Shown: positions 35,234-47,751 of the stretch, one piece after another
How the letters are laid out: every line of letters starts with the position of its first letter
How positions within the stretch are numbered: the first letter of the stretch is position 1
DNA from: Trichoderma breve
Lineage: Eukaryota > Ascomycota > Sordariomycetes > Hypocreales > Hypocreaceae
Direction of reading: 5' to 3'
DNA length: 64,000 bases
Assembly (NCBI RefSeq): GCF_028502605.1
Contig: NC_079233.1
Span: 3,038,001-3,102,000, forward strand
Position numbers and translations under genes: made by a program
The notes under the pieces: model-generated
The model's database searches: none
What the model saw: only the letters and a program-made list of their open reading frames with translations
What the model was told of the DNA's origin: nothing

Positions 35234-36419
35234 TACTAATGAATTGCCCGTGATGTCAATCTCGCTGTGATAAAAATACATACCTATTGGTTTGAGAATG
35301 GAGGATGGAGCCGGCCAACAGGCACAGCCAAGTGGGCGGTTTGCCTCATTGGGACAGCAATTGTCTTTCTGATCCAATCCTTCTAGAAGACGGAGAGAAG
35401 CGAAGCAAGCTAGACATGAATTCCGGGTAATCAAGCAGGTCCGGCGCGGGGTGCATTCGGCAGAGGCATGCTCTTGCTGATCAGCCAGGACAAGGCCCGG
35501 ACCAGAGGCTATCAAGCGATGCATCACACACCACACGCCCCTCCACCAAGCTGCAGCGGTTCCACTGGGGGGAAATAGTACGACAGAAGAAGATCCAGGG
35601 GAGCTGCCCGGCTCCACCGCCGCCTGTCCTGTGCTCTCTGGACCGAGTAAAGCAAGTGATCAAGTGTCATTGGAGTCTGTATGCTCTCTCAGTAGCCCAC
35701 TCTCTCAGCCTTGCAGCACGGTGCCACCGCAGTCGCGTGAAGAAACTCGAGGCATTGGAAGGCTGGCGAGGCCTAAGCTAAGGAGGCGTCTTGTGCTGTG
35801 TTGTGCCTGTTGCCGTGGTGTTTTTGCCTTCAATGTATTCATAGGTTGTAAATAGTGCCTTTTAGTGGCTCGTTGGGCCTGTAAGGCTCCATCTCGGGCC
35901 TAACGTCGCCTAGGCTTTCGTGATCCAAGGTCCCCTAAAAAGGTAACCTTGAACGTTGAAAAGAAGAGCCTCAGTTTTGCAACAGTTGCGTGAAGCAGAA
36001 GCTGGATCCTCCCGCTCTTTTCTGCCAGCTGACCGCCTTCACCTCGTGCTCCGAATAATCAACATCGTGCACGTTTTCCCTCGCCATCAACCTTCTCTTA
36101 TCATACTATTAATCTTTTCATCTTGCAGTCCCGTCTTCCTTTAGCCTCTGACATTGCAGTTGAGTCACCTAATCGTTACGAGTCGAACCCCGCTGGCCCT
36201 TTTACTACCGACGAGCTGTCACCTCAATAACCAAACAAATTATCCGGGCCCCCCTGCTCTTTTTTATTTTTAGTGAACAGCAGCCACCCTCGATGCTCGT
36301 GCCCAAGCCGACCGACTTGTAATATTCTCTTGAGGCTGTCTCGTGGGACAAAAGCATCCCCGATTGCGCCGCGTGCCTTGCAGCGTTTCTGCTCGCGCCT
36401 CTTTGGCTGATTATCAATC
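35234..36419. other. intergenic region upstream of MSN5
   Basis: No gene is seen; the 231-residue minus-strand frame at 34922-35617 is mostly antisense to DPH7. The 350 bases before the MSN5 start form a CT-rich leader. A TCGAACC word near 36184 was checked as a tRNA B box and rejected. Confidence 0.55.
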
Positions 36420-39400
36420 ATGTCTTCCAACTCCAACGGCGGCGACGCGAGAAACGGCGACGCAGACGTGCTTGCCAAGATTCACCTTGCGCTCGAAGTG
36501 GTTCACAGCCCTCACTCGACCAACGATGCGCGTAGGGAAGCCCAATCTTTCCTCGAGGAGGTCAAGGACATCCCCGAAGCTCCCTTCCAAGGCTACACCC
36601 TAGCCTCCGACAAGGCCCAGGCGCCCGTCGTCCGCCATTATGCCCTGTCGCTTCTCGAGCATGCCATACGATACCGATGGGCCAGCTATACCGACGAACA
36701 ATCCCGAACCCTTCGAAACTGGGTGCTGGAGCTGAGCCAGGCCGTTTCCAAGGGCGACCCATCATACCTGAGAAACAAGACTGCCCAGCTCTGGGTGGAA
36801 GTGGCCAAGAGAAGCTGGGGCTCCGACTGGACGGATATGGATGCCATGCTCGTTGAGCTGTGGCAAATCCCCAATTCGCCCGCTCACAAGGAACTTGTCA
36901 TGTTTGTCCTCGAGGCTTTGTCGGACGAGGTTTTTGCCGGAGATGATTCTGTTGTTGCCATGAGGGAAGGCGTCCTTAGCAAGGCCTGCGTCGAGATCTT
37001 CACTCCCACTGCGGTCCTGATCGAGGCGTTCCCCAATCGTCAACCCGGTCCAGATGTTCGATGTGGTCACGAGGGCTGGCTCAGTCGACTTTCAGACTTC
37101 CTCGGCTTGTGTATCAATGCTGACGCCAATGACGAGGTGAAGATGTGCATTGTCAAGGGATTCTCCGTCTTCCTATCACTTATGCCGTGGGCTATTCCAA
37201 GAGCTATATCCTCTGCTCGCTGTGTGGATATTTTGTCTGCTGGCCTAGCGTCGCCCTCTACCGAAATCCAAAAGGTGAGACAAATTTATCGGTGTGCTAA
37301 TTCCCTGCGATTTGTGCTAACAAGCTCCCAAACAGGTCGCTCTAGATGCCCTCCACGCTCTGTATTGCCGGTCCAACTTTACAGATGAAGAATTCAGGGA
37401 TCTCGTGGCCCCCATGTACAGCAATGCATCCATTCAACTCTTCAAGCAGCTCATTGATCGGTCAGAAGTCGACGCCGAAGATGTAGACGAAGACAAGTAT
37501 CAAATCTTGAAGAGGTTATCTGAGGTATGACCCCTGATAGTAAACAGCCGCACGGGTCCAGTTCTCTCCTAACAAGCGTTGCGACAAACAGATGCTCTCG
37601 AGTTTAGGTGATTATTTTGAGAGGAAGCATTCCCAAGTCCCTCTTGATGCAAGCCCGGAAGGCTTCCTGCAGCTTTTGCTCCAAGTAGTACAACACCAAA
37701 GTCTCATGGTGTCAATCCCGGTCTTAGTAACGTGGACGAGACTGCTTGCGAACAAGGTGATCGGCCCAAGTGACATTATTACATCCATGATAGGGCCTCT
37801 TCTCGAGGTCTGCAGCTCCAGATTGGTCCGATATGAAAATCTACCTCAAGATACCTCTGACCCAACGTTCCTATTCCTAATGGAGGATACCGACACCATC
37901 CCTGAGCGTCATGCTTTCCTGGGCAATTACCGCCGCTATAGCTCACAAGTCGTTGAAATCATTGTGCAACTCAAACTAGTCGATGCTGTATCGCATATCC
38001 TGGGGCGCACCGAACAACTCCTGCTGCATCTCTATGATGGACAGCCTCCATTTAGCAGTGAGACATTGCCGCAGCTCCGCCGTTCCGATTGGAAGCATAG
38101 ACTGACGTGATTAGAACAAAACTATTTCAAGCACTCCATGCCTGTTCTGCAGGTAGACGCTCACTTCACTCTAATCGAGGCCTCGTTGAAAGGATACGCA
38201 AAGTGGAAGAGGTCACACCAACACGACAACGTACGTGGCAAAGAACGCTTCTTAGTTGAGACGATTATGCTAACTGATTAACTGAGCAGCAGCAACAGAT
38301 AGCCGAGCTTGAGTCCAGCCTTGAGGGCTGGTGCACGAGACTTTTGGAGATGAACTTTGAGGTATGTTCTCTTTTATAAGAATACTATAGCCCAATCTTG
38401 GCATTGACTAACGCTCGGTGCCCTCCAGGATCCTTTAATCCGAAGACGAACTCTACAGTTACTCGTCTACTTCTCGACAAACGCCCTGAACAAAAACGCA
38501 AACTTCATGCTCAAAGTACTGGAGCACATCATTCTCACATGGCCTGTGTTAGAACCAGCGTATGGCGCGTACAATGATGCCATTAAAGATTTTCAGGTTG
38601 AGAGCATGGTCGAGCTGCATCGCCTCGCGATCGGAATGCCTGACCACCTCCTGGTATGCTTCTCATTTATAGGCTATTCACATCCTGCGCACTGGAGGGC
38701 TAACTTTTTTTGTCATTAGGGGGTTTACGACCAAATCGAAGCCCGTGTGAATGAGATGATGTCTACTGGAAAGCTAGATGATAGAAGAACCCTTGCTTAC
38801 CGTAGCTTTTTGTTCTTAATCATGTGAGTTGCAACATCCGACGTTTATCAGCAGATTTAGTGTTGGTTCTAACCCAGGCCCCAAGACATCGAGCCAAGAG
38901 CCTTGATGCCCCGGCAAAGATCCAGAAATTACGAGAGTTTGTTGAACCAGTCAAGGCGCAATGGCAAGAAGAGAATATCAAGTCTGCCGTGAAATCATAC
39001 TCTGGCTTCTGCGAACTTCTTGGGCTAGATAAGGCTCAAGCATACTTGGTTAGCCGTCAGGCACACAATATCAAAGATTGGGGCTCCACTGAGCTTGACG
39101 CAGAGGGATTAGCCCTCCAGAACGAGTTGGAAGAGCGCCTCAAGGTACGTGTGACCCCTATTAATCCTATACTCCATGAGAGCATGTGCCAACACAACAT
39201 CACAGCAATTGCCACTCCGTCCGACGAAAACCCTTCTTGCACTCTCTGTGGACCGAGTCGACAAGTCATCCACCGCATTCCAGGCTACCTCTGTGATTTG
39301 GGAGGGAGGATTTGCAAGTATTCTGGCGGATTTACTGCGTCTTTTGAGGTACGTACTCGATCTGGTCGAGATGCTGTTGTTTTTGTCCTTTTCCTAATTT

Positions 39401-40861
39401 CGTTCCAGCTATGCCCACGCGTCGCATAACCCACATAATTGGACAGGATTCCCAGAGGGCATGCGCCACATGGTTGATAAAGTCTTGAGCGATCGATTTT
39501 GGCAGGCCGGTATCTCTGAGGGAAGCAAAGATGATTTCTACGCTCGAGTGCTTGATAAGAAAGGCACGATAGAGGGCCTTGCATCCACGATTCGTGGCTC
39601 AGTCCGTTTTGTCCGCGAAACAGCCTACGGCGTCATATACTGTATGAGCAAGCTTCATTCGCAGTTTTACGGATTCAGCGAGCTCGCCGCTCCATTGTCC
39701 GAGGCCTTCTTTTCAGACTCTATATGGCTGTCTACACACCAGCAAAGCAACCTGCTGAGCTTGGTGCGGCACCTCGTCGATGACTGCCCTGTTGATTGCC
39801 GCGAAAACTTCTTGCCCAGGCTTTTATCGTCGTGCTTCCAACAGATGGATACCAAGATCAACTCTGAGTGGGCAAAGCTAGAGCAGCAGCAGACCGTGGT
39901 GGCAGATGGAGATGCCGAGCTCAAGGAGGAGATGAAGTCTGAGAGCATTCTCCGACAAGTGACGTACACTGCCGTTGTGCTGGTAGCAGACTTTTTGGAT
40001 CCAACCAAGCCAAGTAGGATGAACCCCTAAGCATTCCCGATTTGTTTGCCATTGCTAACCCTTTATATAGATCCTCCAACTTTGAAGTCACAGATCGAGA
40101 ATGCTGGCGAGCACACCCTCCTTTCTGGGGAAGCCTATCCCTCTCTTCGAAAGTTTTGCTTGTCCCACCAGGAAATCATCGAACCACTCTTGCTTTTCTG
40201 CATGCATGGAATTCGGATGCGAGACATTCGATGCTGCGGCATGCTACTGCGATTGTTCATCTCTTTGGTGCCAGAATTTTCGACGTCTGGTCAAGGATCC
40301 AAGAAAGCAACTTCTGATGGATTTAACGGGACCTTGGCGGATCAATCAACTCCCATCCCTTCGGAAATCGCTACGGCTGTACGAGAGTACATCTCTTCGG
40401 ATGTACTGAGATCATGCATCACGTCCTTCCACGAGCCATACTTTGTAGATGTTCAGAAGGAGTTGGCATCGCTCATTGCTACCATTGTGGTCTATTATAG
40501 CACAATCACATCAACGCCAACCGACGTTCTCTTGGCACTGCCCAATGTGAATCCCGCAGAACTGGAGCGCCTAAATGCTTATGTCGCCAAGCCGGGATCC
40601 CACACTCGGCAGCAGAGAGCAATCGTCTTGGAATTCCTAAAGGATCTCAAAGGAGTGAGCGTCTCCGAGATGGGGAAGCTGAATAAAGGTTTCGACAGTT
40701 CCAGCCGGTCTAAGCGCCCAACTCGGAGCAAAATGGCACAGGGCTTCATGACTAGCGCTCCGGCAGCATCTGATGCTGCGGGCCGCAAGAGAGCAGGTGC
40801 CGCAGGGGGTAGGGCTACGCCTGATGGCCTAGAGGGCATTTCTAATTTATTTGAGGGTTAA
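36420..40861 (+). CDS. MSN5: exportin-5/Msn5-type karyopherin
   Basis: Eleven exons: 36420-37274, 37336-37524, 37592-38057, 38115-38230, 38290-38361, 38429-38653, 38720-38823, 38886-39144, 39206-39348, 39409-40013 and 40071-40861. They encode 1274 residues, the usual size for exportin-5/Msn5. The N-terminal importin-beta-type repeat is followed by an Exportin-1-like helical region with NWVLELSQ and RNKTAQLWVEVAKRSW; later blocks are SFLFLIIHRAKSLD, SYAHASHNPHNW and DRFWQAGISEGSKDDFYARV. The exon 8 acceptor is CCCCAAG at 38885, not the nearer CCCAG, because only it gives IIHRAK in phase. The exon 5 acceptor could be three bases earlier. Msn5 exports phosphorylated transcription factors and other cargo with Ran-GTP. 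The tail is basic (SSRSKRPTRSKM) and Ala/Gly-rich. Confidence 0.93.
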
Positions 40862-41507
40862 AAACAAAAACTTTGGATAGCAGTTTAGGCTGCCAGAGTG
40901 CCGATAGAGGCGAACTAAAAAAGGATTTAACAATGGCGACAATGGGGCGCAACAGGAGTTTGCCTTTTCCCTATTGTCTTATACTGTTCTATATTATAGC
41001 ACATTTTTTGCTTTATTAGAGCCTGTGGTGCGAAAGCCATAGGTGGGAGGCTGGAAGGATATAAAGAAGAAGTCTGAGGAAGGGGAGGGCAAGAGCTGTT
41101 CGTGGGAAGAAGTTGAGCGGTAGTGTCATATGCCATGCAGATTGGCGTAAGAGGCATGGGATGAAGCTGTCATACCGCCTCAAGGCACCGCAGGGATTTC
41201 TGGTAATTCAAGATGGACAAAGCCACGAAAGGGGGGAGGGAAGACTCGTAGTTACTAGTAATGTTAATGATATCTAGTAGCACAAGTTGGAGCTATTTGA
41301 TAACTTGGACAGGCATTTACACTCTTCTTCCGTGTGCATCTGTCCTAGACCATGTCCAGAGGCGTTGCTGAAGGCGGTTTGACCCCTGCCTAGCATCCCT
41401 TGGCTGAATTCCTACATGTCATGAAAATATTGATGAGAGGTGCCAAGGGTGGTTGTTGTGGTTGGGGCTGGGGCTTGTGTTGCCTGGGATTGTCAGTTGG
41501 TCGTTGG

Positions 41508-41533
41508 AAGTACGAGGTCCGGAGTCCGGATTT
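41508..41533. repeat. CCGGA-containing 26-base repeat, copy 1
   Basis: This begins AAGTACGAGG and carries TCCGGAGTCCGGA. It matches copy 2 at 42840-42865 at 23 of 26 positions, same orientation. The paired CCGG words resemble the CGG-triplet sites bound by Zn2Cys6 dimers, but use as a binding site is inference. Confidence 0.55.
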
Positions 41534-42839
41534 ACGGCGGTTGGGGTTTGGTTCAGCTGGTTTGCAGGAGATATATTGTTGAACGGTTCACCCCTTTGTG
41601 TGACTTGTACGAGGTGTGTATGCATGCATGTAGGCGAAGTTGGTGCCATCAGCATCGTCATCATCCGTACCTTGGTAATGGACTACAGGGGGGCTGTCTA
41701 GAAGCATTGTGCGAGTATTTGCCCCAACCAAGGAGTGCACGGGCATACATATGTACCTAATATCGTAGGTAAACACGTGAGAATGAGAAGAATCGAAGCA
41801 GAAGAGAGGGAGGGAAAAGAGAATGGGGCACACACACAGAGAGAGAGAAGAGGCAAACATGAGTGTTGAGCTGAAGCTGGGCAGGGCCTCTGTGGGTGTG
41901 ACGTGCAACGAAGGGGGGGTCGCACGTACGAGGAGGCAACGCTGTGATCCGTCTCTCGCTTCGCGTGTTTGGCCTACCGGGGAGAGACGGTTCGGTAAAG
42001 GACAGGCTTGGGGATGGCGATGGTGGTTTTTGGGGGGAGGTAGGGAGGGAGGGTTTCTTGGCGGTTAGATTGCGGGCGTTGATGTGAAGATGGTGATGGC
42101 TGATTTTATACAGTATTCTGACTTACATGGATGGCTTTGTTTGGGTTGCTACATGGATGGATGAAAAAAGTATGTGACTGACGCCGTCCAAGAGATGCAT
42201 TGACACCAGAGCTCATCGGGATCTAGACGCCCAAAAGCCTGCCAGCAGCCTCCATTCGGAACTGCACGTAGCCTCTTTTTGCGCACCCGCAGCATCCATT
42301 GGCCGGGGCTCTATCCTCCCTATCCTCCCATCTCTCACCATTCTTTCCTCTGTTTATTCTATTCATGGTTTCTTTTCTGCCGTCTTTTGTTTCGTTTTCT
42401 TGGCCCTCGTAACAGCGGTGCCGTGCTAGTTCACCTGGAGTAGCGGCAGATGGAACCCCCCATGACACTCGTCAAACAGAAGCGGTTCCCTTTGGCCCTG
42501 TCGCAGCTAATTATAGCCCGAAGACCGAACTTTGACGGCTCGTGAGGGTTTTGGTTTAGTGTAAGCGGTAGGTATTGACATCAATGCATTTCGGTGAGGC
42601 TTCTCGCTAGCCGCGCTTCTCCAGCGTGCTAAAACCTGCAGCTCTGCATCTCTGCATGGGAGACTTTGGCATTAAAATGGACTGCTGGTCTAGGCCAGGG
42701 GCTTGATCAGGTTGATCAGGTCACTCCGCAGCTTGACCCCCAACAAGCATAACTAGCATGGGTCTAAGTGGCAGCTTTCTCCAAGGATGGATGAGCTTTG
42801 ATCCTGCTGTTGGTGGCATCTCTTTTCTTTTTTTATATT

Positions 42840-42865
42840 AAGTACGAGGCGCGGAGTCCGGACTT
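42840..42865. repeat. CCGGA-containing 26-base repeat, copy 2
   Basis: Second copy, begins AAGTACGAGG and carries CGGAGTCCGGA, about 2.2 kb upstream of the Zn2Cys6 start. Confidence 0.55.
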
Positions 42866-44011
42866 GGGGGAACCAAATCTCGGCCAACAGCAGCCTTTGA
42901 ACCATGGCACAACAAATAAGAAGTGTTGGATGAGCTTTTTTTGACCTGCGCAACGGTTGCACGGCTTTGTCTCCACTTTGGCAGCAAGAGAGTCTTCAGC
43001 ATTTCCCGGGATCTGGGATGTCAATTTGTCATGATGTTGGTTTGGTTCCGGGTGCATGTAAGAGTAAGATTCCAATACGGACGGATGGGAGATGTTGGAG
43101 ATCAAATGATATGGACACCACCCATGGCACGGCACTCGCAAGAAACAGACCCGTCCAGCCCCTAGTTTAGCTGCTCGGTTAGCGGTCGAAGTCTCTTGTG
43201 CCCCAGTATATCATGCATGGATTTGATTGATTAGATGGATTCAATGGCGTTTACTCTACTGTAGCCCCTGGCACCTGTCAGTTCACTTCAGTGTCTGAGG
43301 CCTGGCAGAACTGAGATCCATGGATCCGCGACACGGCAGGTTACATCTGCTAAAGTACCTAGCCCAACGGCCACCGTAGACAGGGTGCGCGTACAGGTAC
43401 AGGCTCAAAGACCAGCGCCTCCACCGTGCTGCCTACACCCGTACCAATACCGACCCGTGAGCTTCGTGTCCCACGCAGGTACCGCCAAGATCTCGCTTCC
43501 AGGTTTCTTCGTCGTCTCGTGCGAAGTGCCGTGGCCATCACGCTGCTGTGACAGAGAGACGAATTTCACCCTCCCGCCAAACCCGTCCGTTTCCTTTCTT
43601 TTTCCTTCTTTTCCTTCGTTCTTCCTACCGTCTCACTTGATACTTGCTCTTTGTGAGCCGTCTCCCGTTTGGCTGGTTTAGGCTGCTAGTCCATTGCATC
43701 GAGACCGTTCTTCATCCCTGGAGCCTCCTATTCCTTGTTCCTATTTCCAGTCTCTATTCCCCCTCATTCGTCGTCATCCCGGAGCTCGCGCTTCACGTGT
43801 CCCTCCTTTATTCTCTTTTTCCAACATCTCCTCTTGTTGATACTCGCGCCAGATCTACAAAGGAAATCCAAATACAAGTGAGTCCGAGTCGGTTCGAGTA
43901 AAAGAGGCTGAGCCAGAGCGAGAACCTAGCAGGCGAGCGGCAGAGGCTCCCCGGTTGACGGTTGACACGCCTGAATCTGACCAAGATCCCGGCTCGCTAG
44001 AAATCCTGCAA

Positions 44012-44023
44012 TCCGGATCCGGA
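44012..44023. promoter_or_regulatory. TCCGGATCCGGA palindrome
   Basis: A perfect 12-base palindrome about 980 bases upstream of the Zn2Cys6 gene. It contains two CGG triplets, the half-site class used by Zn2Cys6 proteins. Direct binding or autoregulation is untested. Confidence 0.35.
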
Positions 44024-44914
44024 CTTCGCTTACAGCAGCACGAAGTGGACGGCATACATCTCTGACTCTGCCTGCGATAGCTTCATACGCCGCAATCCTT
44101 CATCCGGCTCTTGACGCCCTGTATGATTTTCCAACCGCCCTAACATTGGCTCCTTGGTTTCCTTGGCGCAGTCTCCAGACATCCAACTTCTTGTCCGATT
44201 CCAGATCTCGCTCCTCATTGCTCTGCCGTGTATAGTCGTCACCACTTTATCCGGGAAGAACATCCAACCATTCATTAGCTACATAGCCTCGGCAAACCAG
44301 ATATCCATCTCACCAAGTCGCTGCTCATCTCCTCTCTCATCCCAAGATACATCGCTTCTCGCCTACCTGCCAACACTCGGCATTTCTCGTCACTCACTGT
44401 TGCACCGTCATCCACCTGCCTGCCTTGTGACAGGTTGAGCAAACATTTCCCTTCGTGGCCTCTTGTTTACGGGCCCCCCTCCCTCTCCCCCATCACCATT
44501 GGGAGTTGCTTGGCGCCCTCGGATTCTCGTCTCTCGAATCTTTTCTCCTTCACCGTCACCTCACGAATCCATAAGCTGGCTGCCTCGTGAGCCGGCTACT
44601 CTGCAATCTCGTTGCGATTCCATTTCTAAAGACGATCCCTCCGATTTCTCACTGTTTCTCCCCTTTTAATCCTCTTTTTCTTTTCTCCGGCTTCTAGTAC
44701 CGAGATAGGGCTGCGTGGCTTTTGACTTCACACGCTATTTCCTCCTCATTCGAGCTCTCTCATCCCGATTCGGCAAGAGGGTCTGGTCCAATTTCGTCCT
44801 ATATCAGCCTCAACAGACTCTTCCTCTCTCCTATATATACATATACCTATATATCCACTCTCAGAAATCCATCATCTGTACATTCATCTTGTCGACGTTT
44901 CTGGTCACTTCTCC

Positions 44915-44980
44915 ATGGTCCAATATCATGGTTTCGAGAATACGACATTCAAGCTCCGAACCCGATATTTTGTGATATAA
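44915..44980 (+). promoter_or_regulatory. two overlapping upstream ORFs before the Zn2Cys6 start
   Basis: One uORF starts at ATG 44915 and ends TAA 44980 (21 codons plus stop). A second starts at ATG 44928 and ends TGA 44975 (15 codons plus stop) in another frame. Both end within 30 bases of the main ATG at 45005. If the transcript includes them, they would reduce initiation at the main start. Transcript start data are needed to know. Confidence 0.45.
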
Positions 44981-45004
44981 GCCAGCCAGCTCCATAAACC
45001 CACC

Positions 45005-47148
45005 ATGGTCTACCAAGGCAAGCCTTCGAGGGGCTGTCAGATGTGCCGTACTCGTCGCATCAAGGTATGTCTCTCTGCTCTTTGTCCTGCTATGAAGCTC
45101 CACGTCGAAACTCATCATCTACTAGTGTGACGAGACAAAACCCACATGCAACCAGTGTGCCAAGTCTCGCCGGCAATGCCCCGGATACAGAGATGAGTTC
45201 GACCTGGTGTTTCGTAACGAGACCCAGGCGACGGAGAAGAGAGCGCAGCGGGCAACAAAAAAGGCCTTGGCGCAACGGATGACCAAATTCGCCCCCAGTT
45301 CTACGCCTGAGCCAATTTTTTCAAACGGAGAAGATTCATCCGCTAACTCCTCCTTTGTGACATCTCAACACTTGTCAATGGCTCAATATGGCCGCAAGAA
45401 TCAGCAGACCCCCTGGACCGGCCTTTACTCCCTACTGCAGAAGCCGCAGATGGACTTGGACGGCCAGGCGACTTGCCACTTCCTCTCCAATTACGTCCTC
45501 ATTCCCCGGCAAGGCAACGGACGCGGGTTCCACGAGTATGTAGTGCCATTGCTGAGGGCAGAAGAGGTGGCCCCTCATTTCAAGGCCGCGTTCGACGCCT
45601 GCGCGATGGCTAGCTTCGCCAATACCCGGGGAGACCAGCTTCTAGTTGAACGAGCCCTACGTATTCATTCAAAGGCGTTGGGGGCTATAAACATAGCCTT
45701 GAACAACCCAGACATCATCAAGCAGGATTCCACACTGGCATCAATCCTCTTGCTAGGGCTTTTCGAAAACATAACAACCAGAAATCTTGGCATGCTGGCT
45801 TGGGGACCTCACATCCGTGCCGCGATCCAGCTTGTCAGGAAACGGGGCCGCAAGCAACTGCGGACCAAAATCGGCGTCGCCTTGTTCATTGCAGTGCGAA
45901 CCCAGATGGTAGGCTCTTCCTCTATCATGCCACGTGTTTGATTCCTCGTATACTTTAATATCTTCCTGTTCTGACTGTAGTTTTCGTAGATTGTCCACAC
46001 GCTCAGTACTGCCAAACCACCTCTAATGCAGGCGGAGTGGTGGCTTAATTCAGATTCTGTCCGGGATACGTATGCTTCTCAGTGTCAGAGACTCGGCATC
46101 CGCACCGGAGAAATCAGGGCAGAGGTAAACCGACTCATGAGCCAGCTCCCTCGAAACATGCAAAGCGTTGAAGCTATGAAAGACTTGATTAGACAAGCTC
46201 GGGAGGTGGACTTTGAGTGCGTCCGATGGGCGGAGACGCTTCCAGACCATTTTAGATACCGGACAATCCTCTGGCAAGATGAAATTCCCGATGCCGACTA
46301 CAGTCAGCTGGAAGTGTTCCCAGGCCGCGTCGATGCCTACCCAGACTTGTGGGTGGCCAGCATATGGGGCATGATGCGAATATCACGAATCATCCTGGCG
46401 TCAGTCGTGATTCGGTGTACAGCCTGGGTCTGCTCACCTGTCGACTACCGCACAGCGCCAGAATATGCCACAGCGAGGAGAATATGTGTGGAGAACATCA
46501 CCGATATCATAGCTTCGGTACCCTACCAGCTTGGGTGGTTCAGCACACGAAAGCACCTGTTTCAGCAAGACAGCCTTTCTGGGTTTGCCTGCGGCGAAGA
46601 CGATACTTACAAAAGCCTCTCTGGATACTTTTTAACTTGGCCGTTGGCTTGTATCCAGGGACAAGACTACACGACTGATATCCAGCGGACCTGGGCTCGT
46701 GGACGGCTCACCTACATCGGAAAGCATCTTGGCGTCTCGTACGCTCTCATGCTAACTCAGGTATGATATAATCCCCCCATTTCCATTTCCTATGGCCTCT
46801 TTGCGGCACGCACATGCGCAGGTATAGTTGGCTAACAGCTGTACTCAACCCGCAGCTCCAATATCGGACCCCCTCTATGCTCATCAAAATGGATGGCACA
46901 ATGGCCAACAGTCCGTCTGTCAACGTCGAGAAGCTTCTCTCCATGAAAGTCGCAAAACCGTCAGAAGTTTTGCCCACGATGCCCATGGCACCACAGCTTT
47001 TCCGGCAGCAGATGTTCCAGGGTCAGCCGACTGTATTGGTACGTGAAGCAGCTGGAGAGCCAGCCATGGGTAATCTGCTAACCTGAGACGACAGTTGACG
47101 CAGCACGCTATGTCGACGTACGATGATACAAGTCCGGAGGGGGATTGA
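45005..47148 (+). CDS. Zn2Cys6 fungal transcription factor
   Basis: Five exons, 45005-45064, 45126-45908, 45990-46760, 46856-47038 and 47095-47148, encode 616 residues. The N-terminal zinc cluster has cysteines 11, 14, 21, 28, 31 and 38, spaced C-x2-C-x6-C-x6-C-x2-C-x6-C; an intron falls exactly before the third cysteine, as in many such genes. A basic linker (KRAQRATKKALAQR) follows. The remainder is helical with the LLGLFENIT and RRICVENITDII segments typical of the fungal-specific transcription factor family (Pfam Fungal_trans_2 type). The acceptor of exon 3 must be TCGTAG at 45989, since the nearer TGTAG leads into a stop. The last exon encodes 17 residues (ends SPEGD). No metabolic cluster adjoins it, so the target pathway is unknown. 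Confidence 0.88.
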
Positions 47149-47751
47149 GATGCAAGACCATACGGACCGTTTCTTATTTGTTATTTCGGAGGCGCAGGCA
47201 TCGGGCGATCAACCGAGGAAAAGGAAAGGTTAGGTCAGGCGCACAGGCTAGGAGCATGCCATACTTGCGTTTGGCAGTGTCATCATTTTTGGCTTTATTT
47301 GGGAGATTTATCAGTGTGGATGCATTTAAGATAGAGTTAAATTTTAGGATATGTATGACGGCCTATTAGATGACTTGTTCGGTCAGTCAAGCGACGGCCG
47401 TGAGTGGCAGCCAGACGCTCCTCCGCAAATACATTTCGAAAGATGTTTGATCCGTGAAAAGTAGTAAAAACCAAGACTCCCTCCCATTCAATCCTATCAA
47501 GTCCTAGTCGGCGAACTCTCATCAGTACAAATAATTCCTATGCCGTCTGTCACATGTCATTCTGACATTCGGATCCAAAGTTGACTCGTCAGGCTTATTT
47601 CCACCTCGTTATTTCGAGCCTTTCCGCTTCCTATAATCCCAAAGAAACATTAGTTATGCATAAAAACGCACCCCGCGACAAAGTAAATAGCATTCTCCAG
47701 GTCCCCCCAATAGTTTTTTGTAGATGTAGTGCAAAAAGGTGATTCGGTTGC
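47149..47751. other. convergent 3' region
   Basis: This holds the 3' untranslated regions of the Zn2Cys6 gene and the small membrane protein gene. The right part may contain a final coding exon of the latter (47630-47609, minus strand). No other gene is seen. Confidence 0.5.

Larger units (their letters stand above)
40862..45004. promoter_or_regulatory. 4.1 kb region upstream of the Zn2Cys6 regulator
   Basis: No protein-like frame is present. The left end is the MSN5 3' region. Two near-identical 26-base words (41508-41533 and 42840-42865, 23 matches) contain TCCGGAGTCCGGA-type sequence, and a perfect palindrome TCCGGATCCGGA lies at 44012-44023. From about 43560 to 44980 the strand is strongly C/T-rich, which suggests a long leader. 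Two overlapping upstream ORFs lie at 44915-44980. Confidence 0.5.

Noticed and set aside
36170..36200. tRNA-like B-box word (reverse complement of TCGAACC)
   Set aside because: No matching A box or acceptor stem could be found at the right distance.
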